Below, piece after piece: positions 36,310 through 47,975 of a stretch of DNA of 64,000 bases. The stretch's first letter is position 1, and the number at the start of each line of letters is the position of its first letter. Position numbers and translations under genes: made by a program. Source of the stretch: Myoxocephalus aenaeus (taxonomy: Eukaryota > Chordata > Actinopteri > Perciformes > Cottidae); the NCBI GenBank assembly GCA_038501785.1, contig JBAMJR010000065.1, positions 5,592,501 to 5,656,500 of the forward strand. The letters run 5' to 3'. The notes beneath the pieces are model-generated. The model saw only the letters and a list, made by a program, of their open reading frames with translations. It was not told the DNA's origin and searched no databases.

Positions 36310-37388
36310 CTCAAGTCATTTCCACGCCGCTCGGCTTCAGTCCAGTCCATCGAGCGCCTCGGAGACGGTTCTGCAGGGTTTATACTCTGACCTTCATAAT
36401 CAGGGTTAATTTCCTCACGGCCACCTTCCACCATTTGAACAGTCAATTCATGTTTCCTCAAAGGTAGCGGCTAGTTCGTAATGACATGGGTACGGTACTT
36501 CATTAATTCCGTGTTCAACTTTTGTAAGGCCAGAAAGGATTTGTTTACTTCTACAGTATGCACAAAGTTTGTGTTTTCCCTCAAGGGCCCAAACAATCCG
36601 GCCCTACATATTGATTAGCAGATGCCTTTTGGGGCTTAGAGCAATTGTTAAGAATTGAGCACTGGCTTTTTAATGGAAATCAGGGACGAAAGCATGTATA
36701 ATCTATACACATGCTTTGAATGATTTATTACCAATTATTTTGGTATGGAACCAATTTGTTTCATTAAATGCATTTGTTTATTTATTGAGCTGTTGGGACG
36801 AGGTTAAAAATTAATAAGCAAATAATTGCCAACAAAAGCCAGGTTTCATGCAAGCTGTTCTGTGAAATATTGCTTTGTAAAGTGATCCTGAGCGCACACA
36901 CCCACACCCACACACTGACACACACACCTAATAGCAGAATCCCCCATGCAGTCTTTATTAAAAAAGTCCTTACATGGCTAATGGAGGATATCATAGATAC
37001 TCCATAACTGATGCTCAAACGATGCACTGTGGTATTCAACATACGACGAACACAGAATGAGAAATGGCGATATAATTTAGCCCTGAATTTTCTTTCTTCT
37101 TATTTTTTATTTAAAAAAAAAAAGCTTTTCTAAACCCCTGCGCTACACGATAGTGTGTGTATTCATTGTAATAATATTTGTTTTCATAAATATGAATAGG
37201 CCTATTAGCTATCAATACTGTAGGCACTCTTACTGTGTTACTTATTATATGTATTGTATCTTATTTTTTTAAGTATGTTATGCTTATTACATATTTGTTA
37301 GTACTATTCTCTGTACTTTTCATACCATTTCAATGCGTGTGGCATTAAGGGGCCACAGCTGCACTTCATTTGTAAATGCCTGCATTGT
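36310..37388. other. Unassigned AT-rich stretch
   Basis: No exon or repeat recognised. Confidence 0.5.
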
Positions 37389-37620
37389 TTAAAGGAGACA
37401 TATCAAGAAAAACTACCTTTGCAAATGAGCGCTCTGTTTTTATCCAAGCCAATCCGAGTAGAGTGGACTTTTTTCATGATGTCTTAAAGAGACAGGAGCC
37501 ACAACAGGATGAATACACGTATATTCAGATGAACTGTATGGGGAAAATATTGTGTTTTTTTAGCATTAAAGCATGTTAACAAAAAAGTATGAACCAGGAA
37601 GCATGATGTGTCCCGTTTAA
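37389..37620. mobile_element. TTAA-bounded MITE (piggyBac-like)
   Basis: The unit starts TTAA + aggagacatatca and ends tgatgtgtcccgt + TTAA. The right end in reverse complement is TTAA + acgggacacatca, pairing with the left end at about 10 of 13 positions. TTAA flanks are the target duplication of piggyBac-type elements. The 232-bp interior has no transposase. The left end resembles a family of fish repeats beginning ttaaagg(a/g)gacatatca. Confidence 0.65.
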
Positions 37621-38689
37621 TGACATTAAAGCTGAACCTTGAACCTATTATGTCCACTAAGGAAACTAAGCATTCCAGTGATACGATGCAGCAGTAAGAT
37701 TTTGCTGTGATCTGCATTGTTTATGTATTTATGTATTATGTATAGGGGACAAGCTGTCATTGGCATCGGTGTAGTGTCAATTTTCACAAGCATTCAATTT
37801 ATTGTCTATGTTTGCTGATCAGCTTTATTGCCTATAAAACAGATCTAATACAGCATTATAATTATCATTAATTTCACACTTTCTTCAACATTTCTCGATT
37901 TAAGAATCTTTGCAAAATATTGAGTCGTAAATAACAAAACCTTTGTCAAATCCTTGTTATGTTTGATGGCAGTGGTTTCTCAAAGTTTTATTGACATCTA
38001 CCAGCACTTGTCTTGTATCATTTCCTGAACGTATAAATTGGTAAAGTTCATGAATTCCTGATGCAAAACACACTATACTATGAAGATGAGTGTATATTAC
38101 ACTACTGTATTAATGCAGTATGTTGTACAGAACTGGTACACAGCTCAAGTTCCCTCCATGCTTTTCTTCAGTAACACAAAGAGCCAAGTAATCCATTTCA
38201 AGAGAGGAAAGGCCAGGTAAAACCTGGGGGGGGGGGCTCCAAACAATTTCCTTGGGAATCTCAGTGACCTTTAAGTCTTCTGAAAGAGCCACCTCTTTTT
38301 AAAGAGAGTGAAGGTGAGAGGCTTTTAGAAAGGACATTTTAATGATAGTTTGGTCTTTAATGAGGTTGTATAGGTGATACTTTTTATGTCGAAAGGCCAA
38401 TGTCTTACCATCAAGGTCTTATTAATTCCATCTCTATTTTAGATAGTACCCTACTGACCTGAAAAGCAGAAAACACGATGATTATACGATGTTTGAACAT
38501 TATTGTAAATATACTCCTTACGTGTTCCAGAACTGCATGAAAACAGCAGTCACTGCTGCAATCTTTATAATTATGATTTAAATCTCCTTCAATGGGACTC
38601 GGATATGTTATCTACATACATGGCGAGAGATGGCACAGCTGTAAAAAGGCCAGGCTTACCAGGGTTGCTTTGTTTTCATGCAGCTGGGA
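37621..38689. other. Unassigned AT-rich stretch
   Basis: No feature recognised except a short G run at about 38227. Confidence 0.5.

Positions 38690-38718
<29 letters not shown>
38690..38718. repeat. (GT)n microsatellite
   Basis: Perfect GT run. Confidence 0.9.
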
Positions 38719-38720
<2 letters not shown>

Positions 38721-39334
38721 ACTCTTTTTTTCCTGGTGAACTGAAATGGAAATGCAAAACATGTATTGGATGTTGTGAAGGCTTATCCAGGAAATATTTA
38801 AAATCACTTACAGCCGGAGGAAGCTCTGATGGGATTTCACGAGGGTGAATTGTGTCGATAAAAGACGTCTCTGTGCTCTGAAATGTCACGTGGCGCCGGA
38901 AAATATCAATTCATGTCTTTATTTCTCAAGTTAATTGCGGAAATAAGCAATTCTGTTGATTCTTCTAAGTAGCCGCCTGTGCCCTGATATTTCCCCTTGT
39001 TTCTTCTTTGACCACTGGACAGAATCGTTTGGGCTCTGTGACTTTCACAGAAGCTGGCACAGAATTAGATTGAAGTCATGCTCAGCTGGTCCCGTCTCTT
39101 ACCGAATGTCATTGTTGTCATCGGCGGCTCAGAGGAATCTCCAGTCAGAGGACCGGAATGCCAAATCATTTCAGATGCCCTCAGGCTATTCCTTTTTTCT
39201 GACTTTCCTCAGTGATACTTGATGTGATGTCACAAGTCATAATACAACAGAAACACCTCATGATATGACATCATGAGGTTAATGGGATCACTGTGTTTTT
39301 CCACATGCTACTGGTATGGCTATATGGCAAAGTC

Positions 39335-39490
39335 AATGGTTCAGTCTGGACGGAATATCTCCACAACAATTGAATAGATTGCCATGACATTTTGCATAAA
39401 TATGAATGGTCGAGAGTAGATGAATCCTAATGATTTTGGTGATACCCTGACCTCTCTTCTCATTCCACCTTGATGCTGACATTTTAGATT
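39335..39490 (+). repeat. Teleost interspersed repeat, family E copy 1
   Basis: Ordered phrases (cagtctggacggaatatctcc, acaattgaatagattgccatgacatttt, ggtgataccctgacct) belong to a repeat I know as frequent in fish. The reverse complement of 62170-62300 is a second copy. Non-coding, ends approximate. Confidence 0.55.
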
Positions 39491-41023
39491 GTTAGTGTAA
39501 TTAAATTAAATGTACAGATATCCACGGTGCCCGCAGTCTGAATCGTATGATAATCCAAAATGTTCACACTCCCAACTCGTCAAATGCCGGCGCTCTGTCA
39601 GTGGCTCTGTACTTCAAACTATGACGCTCTCGGTACCCACATGTCAGGGAAGTGCCGTGTCTTTTTCAAAATAAACTTCCCTGTTCACAGGAGACTTACA
39701 GTTTCTGCTCGTTACATTCATAGAGTCTCTTTTTTTTAAACATAAACTTTAACTATGTTTACTTAGTTGTTAGGTTTACATATGCAACAAAACGACCGAG
39801 CCACAACATTATGTATTTAGTATTATTTTATTATTAATAATAATAATAATCTGTATTTATATAGCACATTTGCTGTACATTTAAAAAAAACGAAATAAAG
39901 TCTAATTAAAACATTTCAACAGATGAATAAAAACAAATGTTTTGACGACTGAAATGAATAAAAGATCATTTGAAAGACAGATGTGGGACTCTGTGGAACG
40001 TACATTCAGTGCTGTTAAAAAAAGGCTTGACAAAATAAATCAGTTTGTAAATGATGCTTGAAAATGTCAACAGATGTTGCCGCTCCATAGTTTGGGAGCA
40101 AAAGTGAAAAAAACTGCATCTTAATTTTTATTTTAGTGGGGTTTTGAGGAACTAGAAACCCAGCAGTGGAGGATCTGAGGGTTCGTGGAGGAACATAGAG
40201 CAACAGGGAGTCTGTGATGTAGGACGGTCCTAAGCCGTTTCCAGCTTTGTACACAAGTTAAAGGGATTTAAAAATAATTCCGGTGGCTATAGGCAGCCAG
40301 TGCAGCGTAGCTAAGACTGGAGTGATGTGTTCTCTCTTTTTTGTTCTTGTTAGCGGTCTAGCAGCAGAGTTTTGGATAAATTGCAGCCTCTCAATAGATT
40401 TTTTTAAGAAGACCAGTAAAAAGCTCATTGCTGTAGTCTAGTCTAATTGAGATGAAGGTGTGCATACATTTTTCGGCATCTTGCTGGCTCAGTAAAGGCC
40501 GTACTTTCCCAATGTTTCTAAGATGGAAGAATGACACTTTGGTTACTTTATTAATATGGGTGTGGTTGAATTAGATGAGCTAGATCAGCGGGCCCCAACC
40601 TTTTTTGAGCCACGGACCGGTTTTGTGTCAGACAATATTTCCACGGACCAGCCTTCACGGTGTGGGCGAAAAATATGCCGTAATAAATATGACGTAATGA
40701 TACGACCGGCATAAAGACAATTATAAAGTGCATAAAGATACAACTCACCATTACGCTGAATTAGTGGGAGCCCTGAGCTTGTTTCTCTGCTACGAGCCGG
40801 TCCCGTCTCGGGGTGACGGGAGAAAAAGACCGACGTGTGTTTATGTCCAGTCTACTGACTCTACTCCGTAACTTAAACCTTTATGTGCACTCTGTAACTT
40901 CATTAAAACCCGCTTCACAAAGACAGGATGTTGAAATGGAGGCAGGGTTTCAGAGCTTTTTTGGCGATCTCAGTATACTCTGCCTTGATTTTAATCCAGA
41001 ACACCGAGTTTCATTTTTGGGGT

Positions 41024-41059
41024 AACGTAACCTCTTGACATGTGTCAAGAGGTTACGTT
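41024..41059. repeat. Perfect palindrome, 17-bp arms
   Basis: aacgtaacctcttgaca and its exact reverse complement are separated by only two bases (tg). It could extrude as a cruciform or form a tight RNA hairpin. Confidence 0.95.
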
Positions 41060-41108
41060 TGAGGCTACGCACAGACAGATGTATCCGGTATTTTTTTTTA
41101 AACTACCT

Positions 41109-41162
41109 GTACCGGGCCGCAGAGAAATTCTTGGGAGAAATTCTTTCTCTGCGGCCCGGTAC
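41109..41162. repeat. Inverted repeat / hairpin
   Basis: gtaccgggccgcagagaaa is followed, after a short loop around ttcttgggagaaattc, by tttctctgcggcccggtac. The 19-bp arms are perfect and GC-rich. Confidence 0.9.
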
Positions 41163-42707
41163 CAAGGGACCCACGGACCGGTACCGGGCCGCGGCCCGGG
41201 GGTTGGGGACCGCTGAGCTAGATGACTCAATTTATCCAGTAAAGCATCCCTCTTGAATTTGGAGTCAACTAATATAATTTATGTCGTATCTTCATTCAAT
41301 TTGAAAAAAGTTGTTATTCATCCATGTGTTTATTTCTGATAGGCAAGCAGTAAAGGAGTTTAAGGCATCTTCATTATTTGACTCAACAGATATGTACAAC
41401 TGGTAGCATCAGCGTAGCTATGGAAGCTAACATGTTGTTCCCTGAAGATATCACCGAGAGGAAGCAAGCCAGCTGCCTTATCCAACATAGAATTGTCTTC
41501 CTGCGGATGTACAGTATGTTTGGAGCCAGTTTAGTGCACAGGCCGTGAGGCCAACACAGTTCTCAAGCTGGTTTAGGAGAATTTCATGGTCTACCGTGTC
41601 AAATACTGCACTTAGGTCAAGACTGAGACTTTACCTGCATCAGTACTGAGTCTCAGATCACTGAATATCTTTGTGCAGTCTCTGTGCGATGGTTAATTTT
41701 TCTAGGATGTTGTTTTCATTAAAACAAGTTATTTATCCGGTAGAAAACCACTTTCTGAGCCTCTTGCTTGAAAAGAACAGATTCGATATGGGCCTATAAT
41801 TACTTAAGGTTGCACTTTCTAAATTAGACTTCTTCAGTCGCGGTTTAACACCAGCAGTTTTGAACGCCTCGGGGCAGACTCCAGTTTCAAGGGGATGTGT
41901 TTATAATTTTCTGGACTCGGTTTGAGACGCTGTTGAAAACTTTCTGAACGAACGAGGAAGGGACGGGGTCAAGACAACAGCAGGATGGTTTGCTTAAATT
42001 AACAATTTTACAGAGTTCTGGGATGGATGATGGAGACTTCTTGCGTGTGGTGTTATTGTAGGTTACAATGTGTTCTTTGGAGCTGTTTTCCTCCATTTTC
42101 TTTCTGCTGCTCTGCATAGTCTCTTGAGCTCATGGATAGTGTTGTCTATCCGAGGAGATGCTTTAATGCATGCCTTTGTTTTAGTCTTCAGTGGGGCAAC
42201 TTTGTTTAGTGTGTTAGTCAGGTGGTTACGGACAGCAGTAACCATTTCATCTAATGAGCAGCTCGTACCCAATGCATTGGAGACATTCATTAACTCTGAG
42301 AATGTATTATAATCGTCGTTTCTGGTCCAAACACTCATTTTATTATGTAAAATAAAAATGTTTATGCTTGGAAAAAGATAGTGACTTGGACACAAACAGT
42401 GGTCTCCCCTCCGATCGCCCCTCTCTCGCTCTTTATACCACGTCAGTTGCTCTGACCGTATAATAATGACGTGGATTTGTTTTCATTGGAAAGCTCGGTG
42501 CGTCTCCTACATCCACTAAAGGGTGCCTGTTCGAGAAGCCGAGGGCCACTAACCAAGCGTTGTTATTTGATGAGTTGGGAGTGGGAATGGGTTTAATAGA
42601 AACACGGGGCTTTTCATCCTGTGTAGGGATAACAGCAGTAGTTTTGTTGCGTTTTTTTATTCAATTGTATAGTAATATTAGGCCAAACCACAATGTTTTT
42701 CACCAAA

Positions 42708-42950
42708 CCTTACCAAGTAAGGCAAGTTTATTTGTATAGCACATTTCAACAACAAGGCGATTCAAAGTGCTTCCCATAAAACCATTAAAAGCATCAACAC
42801 ATAATGCAGAGAAAACAGGATTTAAAACAGTTAAGAAAACAGTCAAAAAGCTAAATACAAAATATTTCTTTTTTATAAAAGTTGCAGTGCAGTTTAAGAA
42901 ATAAAATGCAGTAGTGAGATGCAGTACCTTTTGTTGTCTCAACCTAATGA
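42708..42950 (-). mobile_element. LINE 3' end (minus strand)
   Basis: On the plus strand it begins aaggcaagtttatttgtatagcacatttc and continues caacaaggcgattcaaagtgctt and aaaaccattaaaagcatca. This is the familiar reverse complement of a fish LINE 3' end. The copy is short and has no protein remnant. It is distinct from the LINE at 39826-42395. Confidence 0.65.
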
Positions 42951-44130
42951 ATTAGTTTTGTCTTGTTGTTTTTTTGTTTAAGTTTACAATGTCAGCATTG
43001 TCTGGACAGATCTTTAATTGTGTTTCCCCACAGTGCATTCATTTGTTTACTTTGTGATTCTGAGCAATAGTGAGCTGAACACATGCTGTGGAAATTAAGT
43101 TGCATCTTTGATTTCACCTCCTGTCTATACTGGATTGGAGACTATTCACCATGTTGAATTTATTCCAATAATTGTTCCATTCACACAGAAGGTTTGCAGC
43201 AGAGATGGCTTTTCTTGATGAAAAGGACCAGACTGCTGAGCCTTTATTCAACTCCCATAATAATGTCTTTATTCTCAAAATCTCCAGGGGCTTCTCCAAT
43301 GCCACAGTCATTGCCGCCGTAACCTAGACGTGTAGCTCCATTCTTAATGAGGTGCACGTGAGCCGTGGACTAGCTTACAACGTAGCAATGGCGGCTACAT
43401 TTGTAGGGTTTCAAGCTAACCACTGAATCCCGTAACCCCTTAACTACTGGGCCAACAAACAAACCATAAACTGAAGTACTCAATATACAACAATCAGCTG
43501 GTGCTAATTTGTAAAAGATAAATAAAAAGGGAAGGTTCTGGCTGTTAAATGCAAACTGTGCAGCACACCTGCCTTGACTCCATTAGCATTTACTAGAATT
43601 GAGTAAGCAGCATGACTCGTGACAGATGCAGTTCAGCAGTGTGATGGATAGAGCAGTTGACACATTTGCCACAAAAGCTATACTTCAATTGTCGTCCCTT
43701 GGTTGTGGAGCCAGGTGTGGCATGATAATTCATGTGCTATTTAAATTGTTTCGAAGGCAGAGGGGTGAATTGATTGAAGCATGTTGGCCATGAGTTGAAC
43801 AGGAAAGCTCGGCTGCTCCTCACATCTGCTTTCTGCCGCAATTATTCAAATGGCTCCACCAGTTCACTGCTTTTACCGAACGCGGTCGGATCAACAGGCT
43901 GTTTATGTCATTCTGGATTCATTATAGGCGCATTACCCAAACCACTATCTTCAAGCATATATTAGATCTTTGTTAAAAAAGTACGGTTTATTTCAGCTGC
44001 TTTTATGGGTTTTTTTATGACGATGGATAGAGCGTGAGTTATCGCTCGAACCATTAAAGTAATAAAAGGGTGATCGGGTAATTTAGGATCATCTTTATGT
44101 CTTTTCCACCATCTGTGTGACAGAAATGAG

Positions 44131-44131
<1 letters not shown>
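42951..44131. other. Unassigned stretch
   Basis: No exon or repeat recognised. Confidence 0.45.

Positions 44132-44171
<40 letters not shown>
44132..44171. repeat. (GT)n microsatellite
   Basis: Perfect GT run of about 40 bp. Confidence 0.95.
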
Positions 44172-44173
<2 letters not shown>

Positions 44174-45671
44174 ATCGGCAGAGGAATAGGCCACAAGTAA
44201 GGATAGGAAAGGGAGCCAGGTAACACCCGACCTTAGCCTGACAACATGACAAAATGCAAACAAAAATTCACTCACAAAATCCACTGTTTGCATCTCGCCG
44301 CCCATTCCTCCATTCCCTTCTTCTCCTCCAATTCCTCCTTTTTTTCATTTTATCAAAGAAATTGAGAGCTGCTTCTCAGAGCAAGAAAAAAGAAGTCGGT
44401 CTCACTCCAGTGGCCAAAGTAATAGAGAAATGACTGGAGCAACAGGCAACGGTTATTTACAGCTTTTATTTATTTATTTGTTTAGACGTTATCTGTTGCC
44501 GGTGCTGAGGAAGGGGAGAAAAGCAATATTCATTTTTTAATGGGGCTGCCCTCCACAGATAATGTCCTGGTGTTATTTCCTTTCTCCTGAATTTCTCTTG
44601 CAACAAAGTGTGCTGGGAATGCAAAGTGCTGCTCTTGTTCTTCCAACCAGGCGAAAATGAAACTATTCTTTATTAGAAACCAAACTATTATACACCAGGA
44701 ACTCATCTTCCAGTTCAACAGATTTTAATTATGTGGATAACCGTTTGTTGGTTATATTCAGCTGTACCTTAACTATCTAATTTTTCTTTGCTTTGCAATA
44801 TCTTTTGATAGGAGTAGGCCAGTATGTAGAGTTATACAGTCTTTAAAAGTTTCTCCCTGACCAATTAGCACAGAATATCTTGTAAATACCATGTTAAATT
44901 GGCATATTGTGAGAAAAAACACAATGAACACAGCACCCTTTAACTAAAATAAAATAAAAAATGATTAATGTCCGTCCCGTCTCCAGCCAACTGTGTCTGA
45001 AATAATTTAGGGTGTAAACTTCGAGACACAGTTTTTACACAATGTGCGGTGGGACTACTCATTAAGGGAAACTGCTGTAGCACTTTAAAATTAATGACTT
45101 ATTGTACACTAAATAGTGTGCCCCTAGAAATGAGAGGATTTCCTTTTTAATGAGCTGCTCTGGCACTCCTCCTCCGAGTCCCTCGTGGAGACATGTTGTC
45201 AAAGCTAGATGGGCTGACATACTGCCAGGTTGATTCAGTAGGCAGGCTGTACCCGGCTAACACAGCCACTCATCTAACTCCCTTTAGCCCTGGCTCAGCC
45301 TTTCACTGATTCTCCCGGGTTCCACTTGTTTATTCACAGTTTTGGCATGTCTGTGTTTTATTCATGTTCTGTTTTGATCTTCCGATTCACTGTCCTCTCC
45401 CGCCCCATCTCTTACGATCCATTCGTGTGTGCCGGAAAGCGAAAATGGTGGAGGTTTAGATCGGGAAAGTTTCGAAGCAGTAATAATACTAGTGCAATAA
45501 TACATCTGCAAGTTGCAAAATTAATAGGAACAATAAAGTGTTTGAAAAGGGAAAGTAGTGAAGACAAGAGAAGCCAGGCTAATGCTAAAACTAAACGACA
45601 ATAGAAACAGCTTTTCTACATTTATCTATGAGTTTCCACGTACCCGATGGTTTAACTTTTTATAAACAAAC
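44172..45671. other. Unassigned stretch
   Basis: No exon or repeat recognised. The 92-codon frame at 45326-45604 has no known family. Confidence 0.45.
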
Positions 45672-46055
45672 CTATGTTTTAGGCCTCCGCTCGAAAATTG
45701 CATACCCATACCGTACTACAAAGAGTATATCTCATCAACCACAAGGGCTATTTGACTAATGTTGGCGTTATAATAAAGGAAACACTTGTGAGATTTGCTC
45801 AGATGTCTAAATATCAGTATAGTGTATATGTTACTGGTTAAGAGTTGGCACACAGCGAAAATGAAAACAGTTTCAGGTTGGCCTAAAAAAAAGAAACACT
45901 TTCAGGATGATTATCTCTTTGGAATAATGCAGCTGCAGTTCCTCTACCAAATCATAGCACAATGTCTGAACATTATCTCTGCAAAGGTTGACTTTGATAA
46001 AAGTGAAGGAGAACAAAATTAGAGTTTTTAGTAAAGACATACGCCTGTATGTTAA
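45672..46055 (-). repeat. Dispersed repeat of unrecognised family, copy 2
   Basis: The reverse complement of this segment aligns with 3950-4312 over its whole length (see that entry). The shared translated phrase KEIIILKV in small frames of both copies reflects the same DNA similarity and not a shared protein. Confidence 0.7.
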
Positions 46056-46660
46056 CAGTTGACCTACCAAATTAGAAAATTCCATTTATTATCACTGCAG
46101 TGTATCACCCAAGTCTAAAGCCCTGAAATCTGGAATATTCCATCTTGGAAGATTTATCCTCATAGATTTTGTATAAAATCTAAATTTACTTCTTCATCCT
46201 CTCTGGCCATTTCCACTATGTGTTGTGCCTCTTGAGTTTCAGCACTGAGATGGTATGATATCGATCCACGGCCCAGAAAGTATGAATCAATTGAAACTAG
46301 TGAGTTGCCCATTGTTGAGTGATCGAGGAAAAATATGAAAGTAAAAAAGTCTAACTATTATAAATGTATAATCATTTTCTTTTTCTATGTAACCATTTGA
46401 ACATATATATAATGTTTGGTTTTTATTTCAATTATAGTTTGTGATTAGACCACATAAAATGCATAGGACGCTATAAGTTGCTATGTTATATACTCTTTTT
46501 GAATGAGATGTGTTAAATGTTCTCTCTGTTCTCTTTGTTAAAGAGCATGCATTGGCTGTATTACCAAATAAGGTAGTAAAACCTCCTCTGTCCAACTCTG
46601 GTGACATCATGACTTATGTACTCTGGTGTTTAAAAGAGGGGGTAGGAATGTATGTTTTTT

Positions 46661-46944
46661 GGGGTGCCTGGCAATTCTGTGCAGGAGGAGAGAAGAGGTG
46701 TTTTTTCACCAGATCTCAGGCTTAAAAGGGATTGCACCAGATTCTGAGAAAACTGGACTTAATATGCATCTTTACTAGTTAAGGAGAAAAATCTGATTCG
46801 ACCTGTCCCAGCCCTTAAGGGTTGGGACAGGTCTCCAGCTTTAGAGTCTGGAAGAAACTTCTACTATCAGGAGGGGGGTGCCTGGCAATTCTGTGCAGGA
46901 GGAGAGAAGAGAGAAGAGGTGTTTATTCACCAGCTCTGAACTTA
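46661..46944 (+). repeat. Direct duplication inside the LTR
   Basis: 46661-46724 and 46875-46944 share ggggtgcctggcaattctgt and the following gcaggaggagagaagaggtg, then a tcaccag-tct core and ctta. The second copy has an extra 6-8 bp (agagaag). The offset is 214 bp. The duplicated unit starts at the inferred transcript start. Confidence 0.9.
46800..46833 (+). promoter_or_regulatory. 34-nt hairpin-forming inverted repeat in the LTR transcript
   Basis: gacctgtcccagccctt is followed immediately by aagggttgggacaggtc. All positions pair, with one G-U pair in RNA. It lies between the two copies of the LTR duplication and downstream of the inferred start, so it would be near the 5' end of the viral RNA. 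A role in RNA structure or expression is inference. Confidence 0.7.
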
Positions 46945-47019
46945 ACCCTTTCTCTTAGTTACTTGTGATTTTTAAACTGTTTGATTGAATTGAATTTTTT
47001 GTATGTAAGATAATCTTTG

Positions 47020-47025
47020 AATAAA
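47020..47025 (+). terminator. Polyadenylation signal AATAAA
   Basis: Canonical hexamer within the LTR-like region, about 360 bp after the inferred start. Confidence 0.5.
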
Positions 47026-47157
47026 ACTCGGCCTTACAATTAGTAAGGGACTGAAACCAAACCAAGGATTCTGGTTCTTTAAAACAATTTAAACCCTCTT
47101 TCCCTGTCCATCCACCGAGAGATACAGAAGTGACGACTGAATCTACCAAAGAAACTT

Positions 47158-47166
47158 AAGGTAAGT
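47158..47166 (+). promoter_or_regulatory. Strong splice donor in the viral leader
   Basis: The sequence AAG followed by GTAAGTAT at 47161 is a near-perfect vertebrate donor. In a retrovirus it would serve subgenomic mRNAs. Here it lies about 400 bp upstream of the primer-binding-like site, thus still in the LTR by my reading. Confidence 0.45.
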
Positions 47167-47566
47167 ATCTTTGGGTAAAGACTTTTGCAGTGTTTGTCAT
47201 AATGATGAGATGGTGTCAAAATAGGTAGAGAGAAGGTATAGACGATATACGTACTCGCTTGATAAGGGTTGAGAGGAGTTACAGCCCACCGCAGGGGACC
47301 TAAGAGCGCAAGCTGTAAAACACCCTTGACAAAACCTATAACTTATTTTGAAAATAACACAAAAACCTAACGATTTAGCACGGGGTGAGATAAAAGACCG
47401 AAGGCGTTATACCAATATCGGATGAGGATTGTTATTTCCTCCGGGATCACTAGGATAATTAGCCGACGGAGTGCCACCGAGTTAGGTGCAAGGGCTTGCC
47501 TTTCCTAACCAATTCCCCCCCCCCTTCCCCTCCTCTTGCCCTGGCAAGACCACTGTTCACGTTACA

Positions 47567-47584
47567 TGGAGCCCAAAACGTGTG
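47567..47584 (+). other. Primer-binding site-like sequence (lysine tRNA type)
   Basis: tggagcccaaaacgtgtg followed by actcga resembles the complement of the 3' end of tRNA-Lys (tggcgcccaacgtggggc), with one substitution near the start, two extra bases and later mismatches. It directly follows a CA-ended region, which is where a PBS belongs. Decay prevents certainty. Confidence 0.45.
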
Positions 47585-47975
47585 ACTCGAGTAACATTAC
47601 GAACCTCGAGTTAAACTAAAGGACCACAAAACACGACCTAGAAAAGTCTCATTAAATGGTAAGGAGTAGAAGCTTACTAAACCGATCCATCTATAAATGA
47701 GTACCGGACACGGGGTGACACCTGACCGGTTTTAGGATTAATGGTAGGAGTAAGGGGAACTATGACGCGCTAACTGTTCTATACTGTAGGCAATATTATA
47801 CGAATCCGTAGAATTCAACATAAAACAAGGAGAAGGAAGCGGAGGTCGGCCTGTTATCTGAGGAACCATTGCCGCGAGGGTTAAACATTAGCAGAGACTA
47901 TAAAGAACGACCCAGACATTTTTATGTGGAGATAAAACAAAACACAACAAAAAGAAAAGAAATTAAAAAAGAAAA

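Larger units (their letters stand above)
40578..41223. mobile_element. Non-autonomous hAT element with target duplication AGCTAGAT
   Basis: The element is 40586-41215. The ends cagcgggccccaacc and ggttggggaccgctg pair at 14 of 15 positions. The flanking 8 bases are identical on both sides (agctagat at 40578-40585 and 41216-41223). It sits inside the minus-strand LINE relic, so it is younger than that LINE. The interior is non-coding and contains a perfect palindrome (41024-41059) and a strong hairpin (41109-41162). Confidence 0.92.
39826..42395 (-). mobile_element. 5'-truncated LINE relic, interrupted by a hAT element
   Basis: On the minus strand this is one non-LTR retrotransposon copy. Its 5' end lies at about 42395 and its 3' end at about 39826, in a (TAA)n-type tail after a gctatataaatacag block. 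Protein remnants in order are a linker region (42063-42395, ending KRLCRAAERKWRKTAPKN), the start of the reverse transcriptase (41887-42000: LDPVPSSFVQKVFNSVSN), a core piece at about 41750-41890 (NYRPISNLFFSSK), a C-terminal piece at about 40270-40400 (ERLQFIQNSAARPLTRTKK ... ITPVLATLHWLPI) and a final piece at 40015-40254 (YKAGNGLGPSYITDSLLL). Many frameshifts and stops. The endonuclease is missing. The insertion at 40586-41215 is later. The clade is uncertain. Confidence 0.8.
46500..47566 (+). promoter_or_regulatory. 5' LTR-like region of the endogenous retrovirus
   Basis: A TATA-like tttaaaag at 46629-46636 is followed about 30 bp later by ggggtgcctggc, a likely transcript start. A polyadenylation signal AATAAA lies at 47020-47025. 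The region ends ...gttaca directly before the primer-site-like tgga at 47567, and CA is the usual LTR end. Upstream U3 limits are not defined. If correct, R runs from about 46660 to about 47045 and U5 from there to 47566. Confidence 0.45.
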
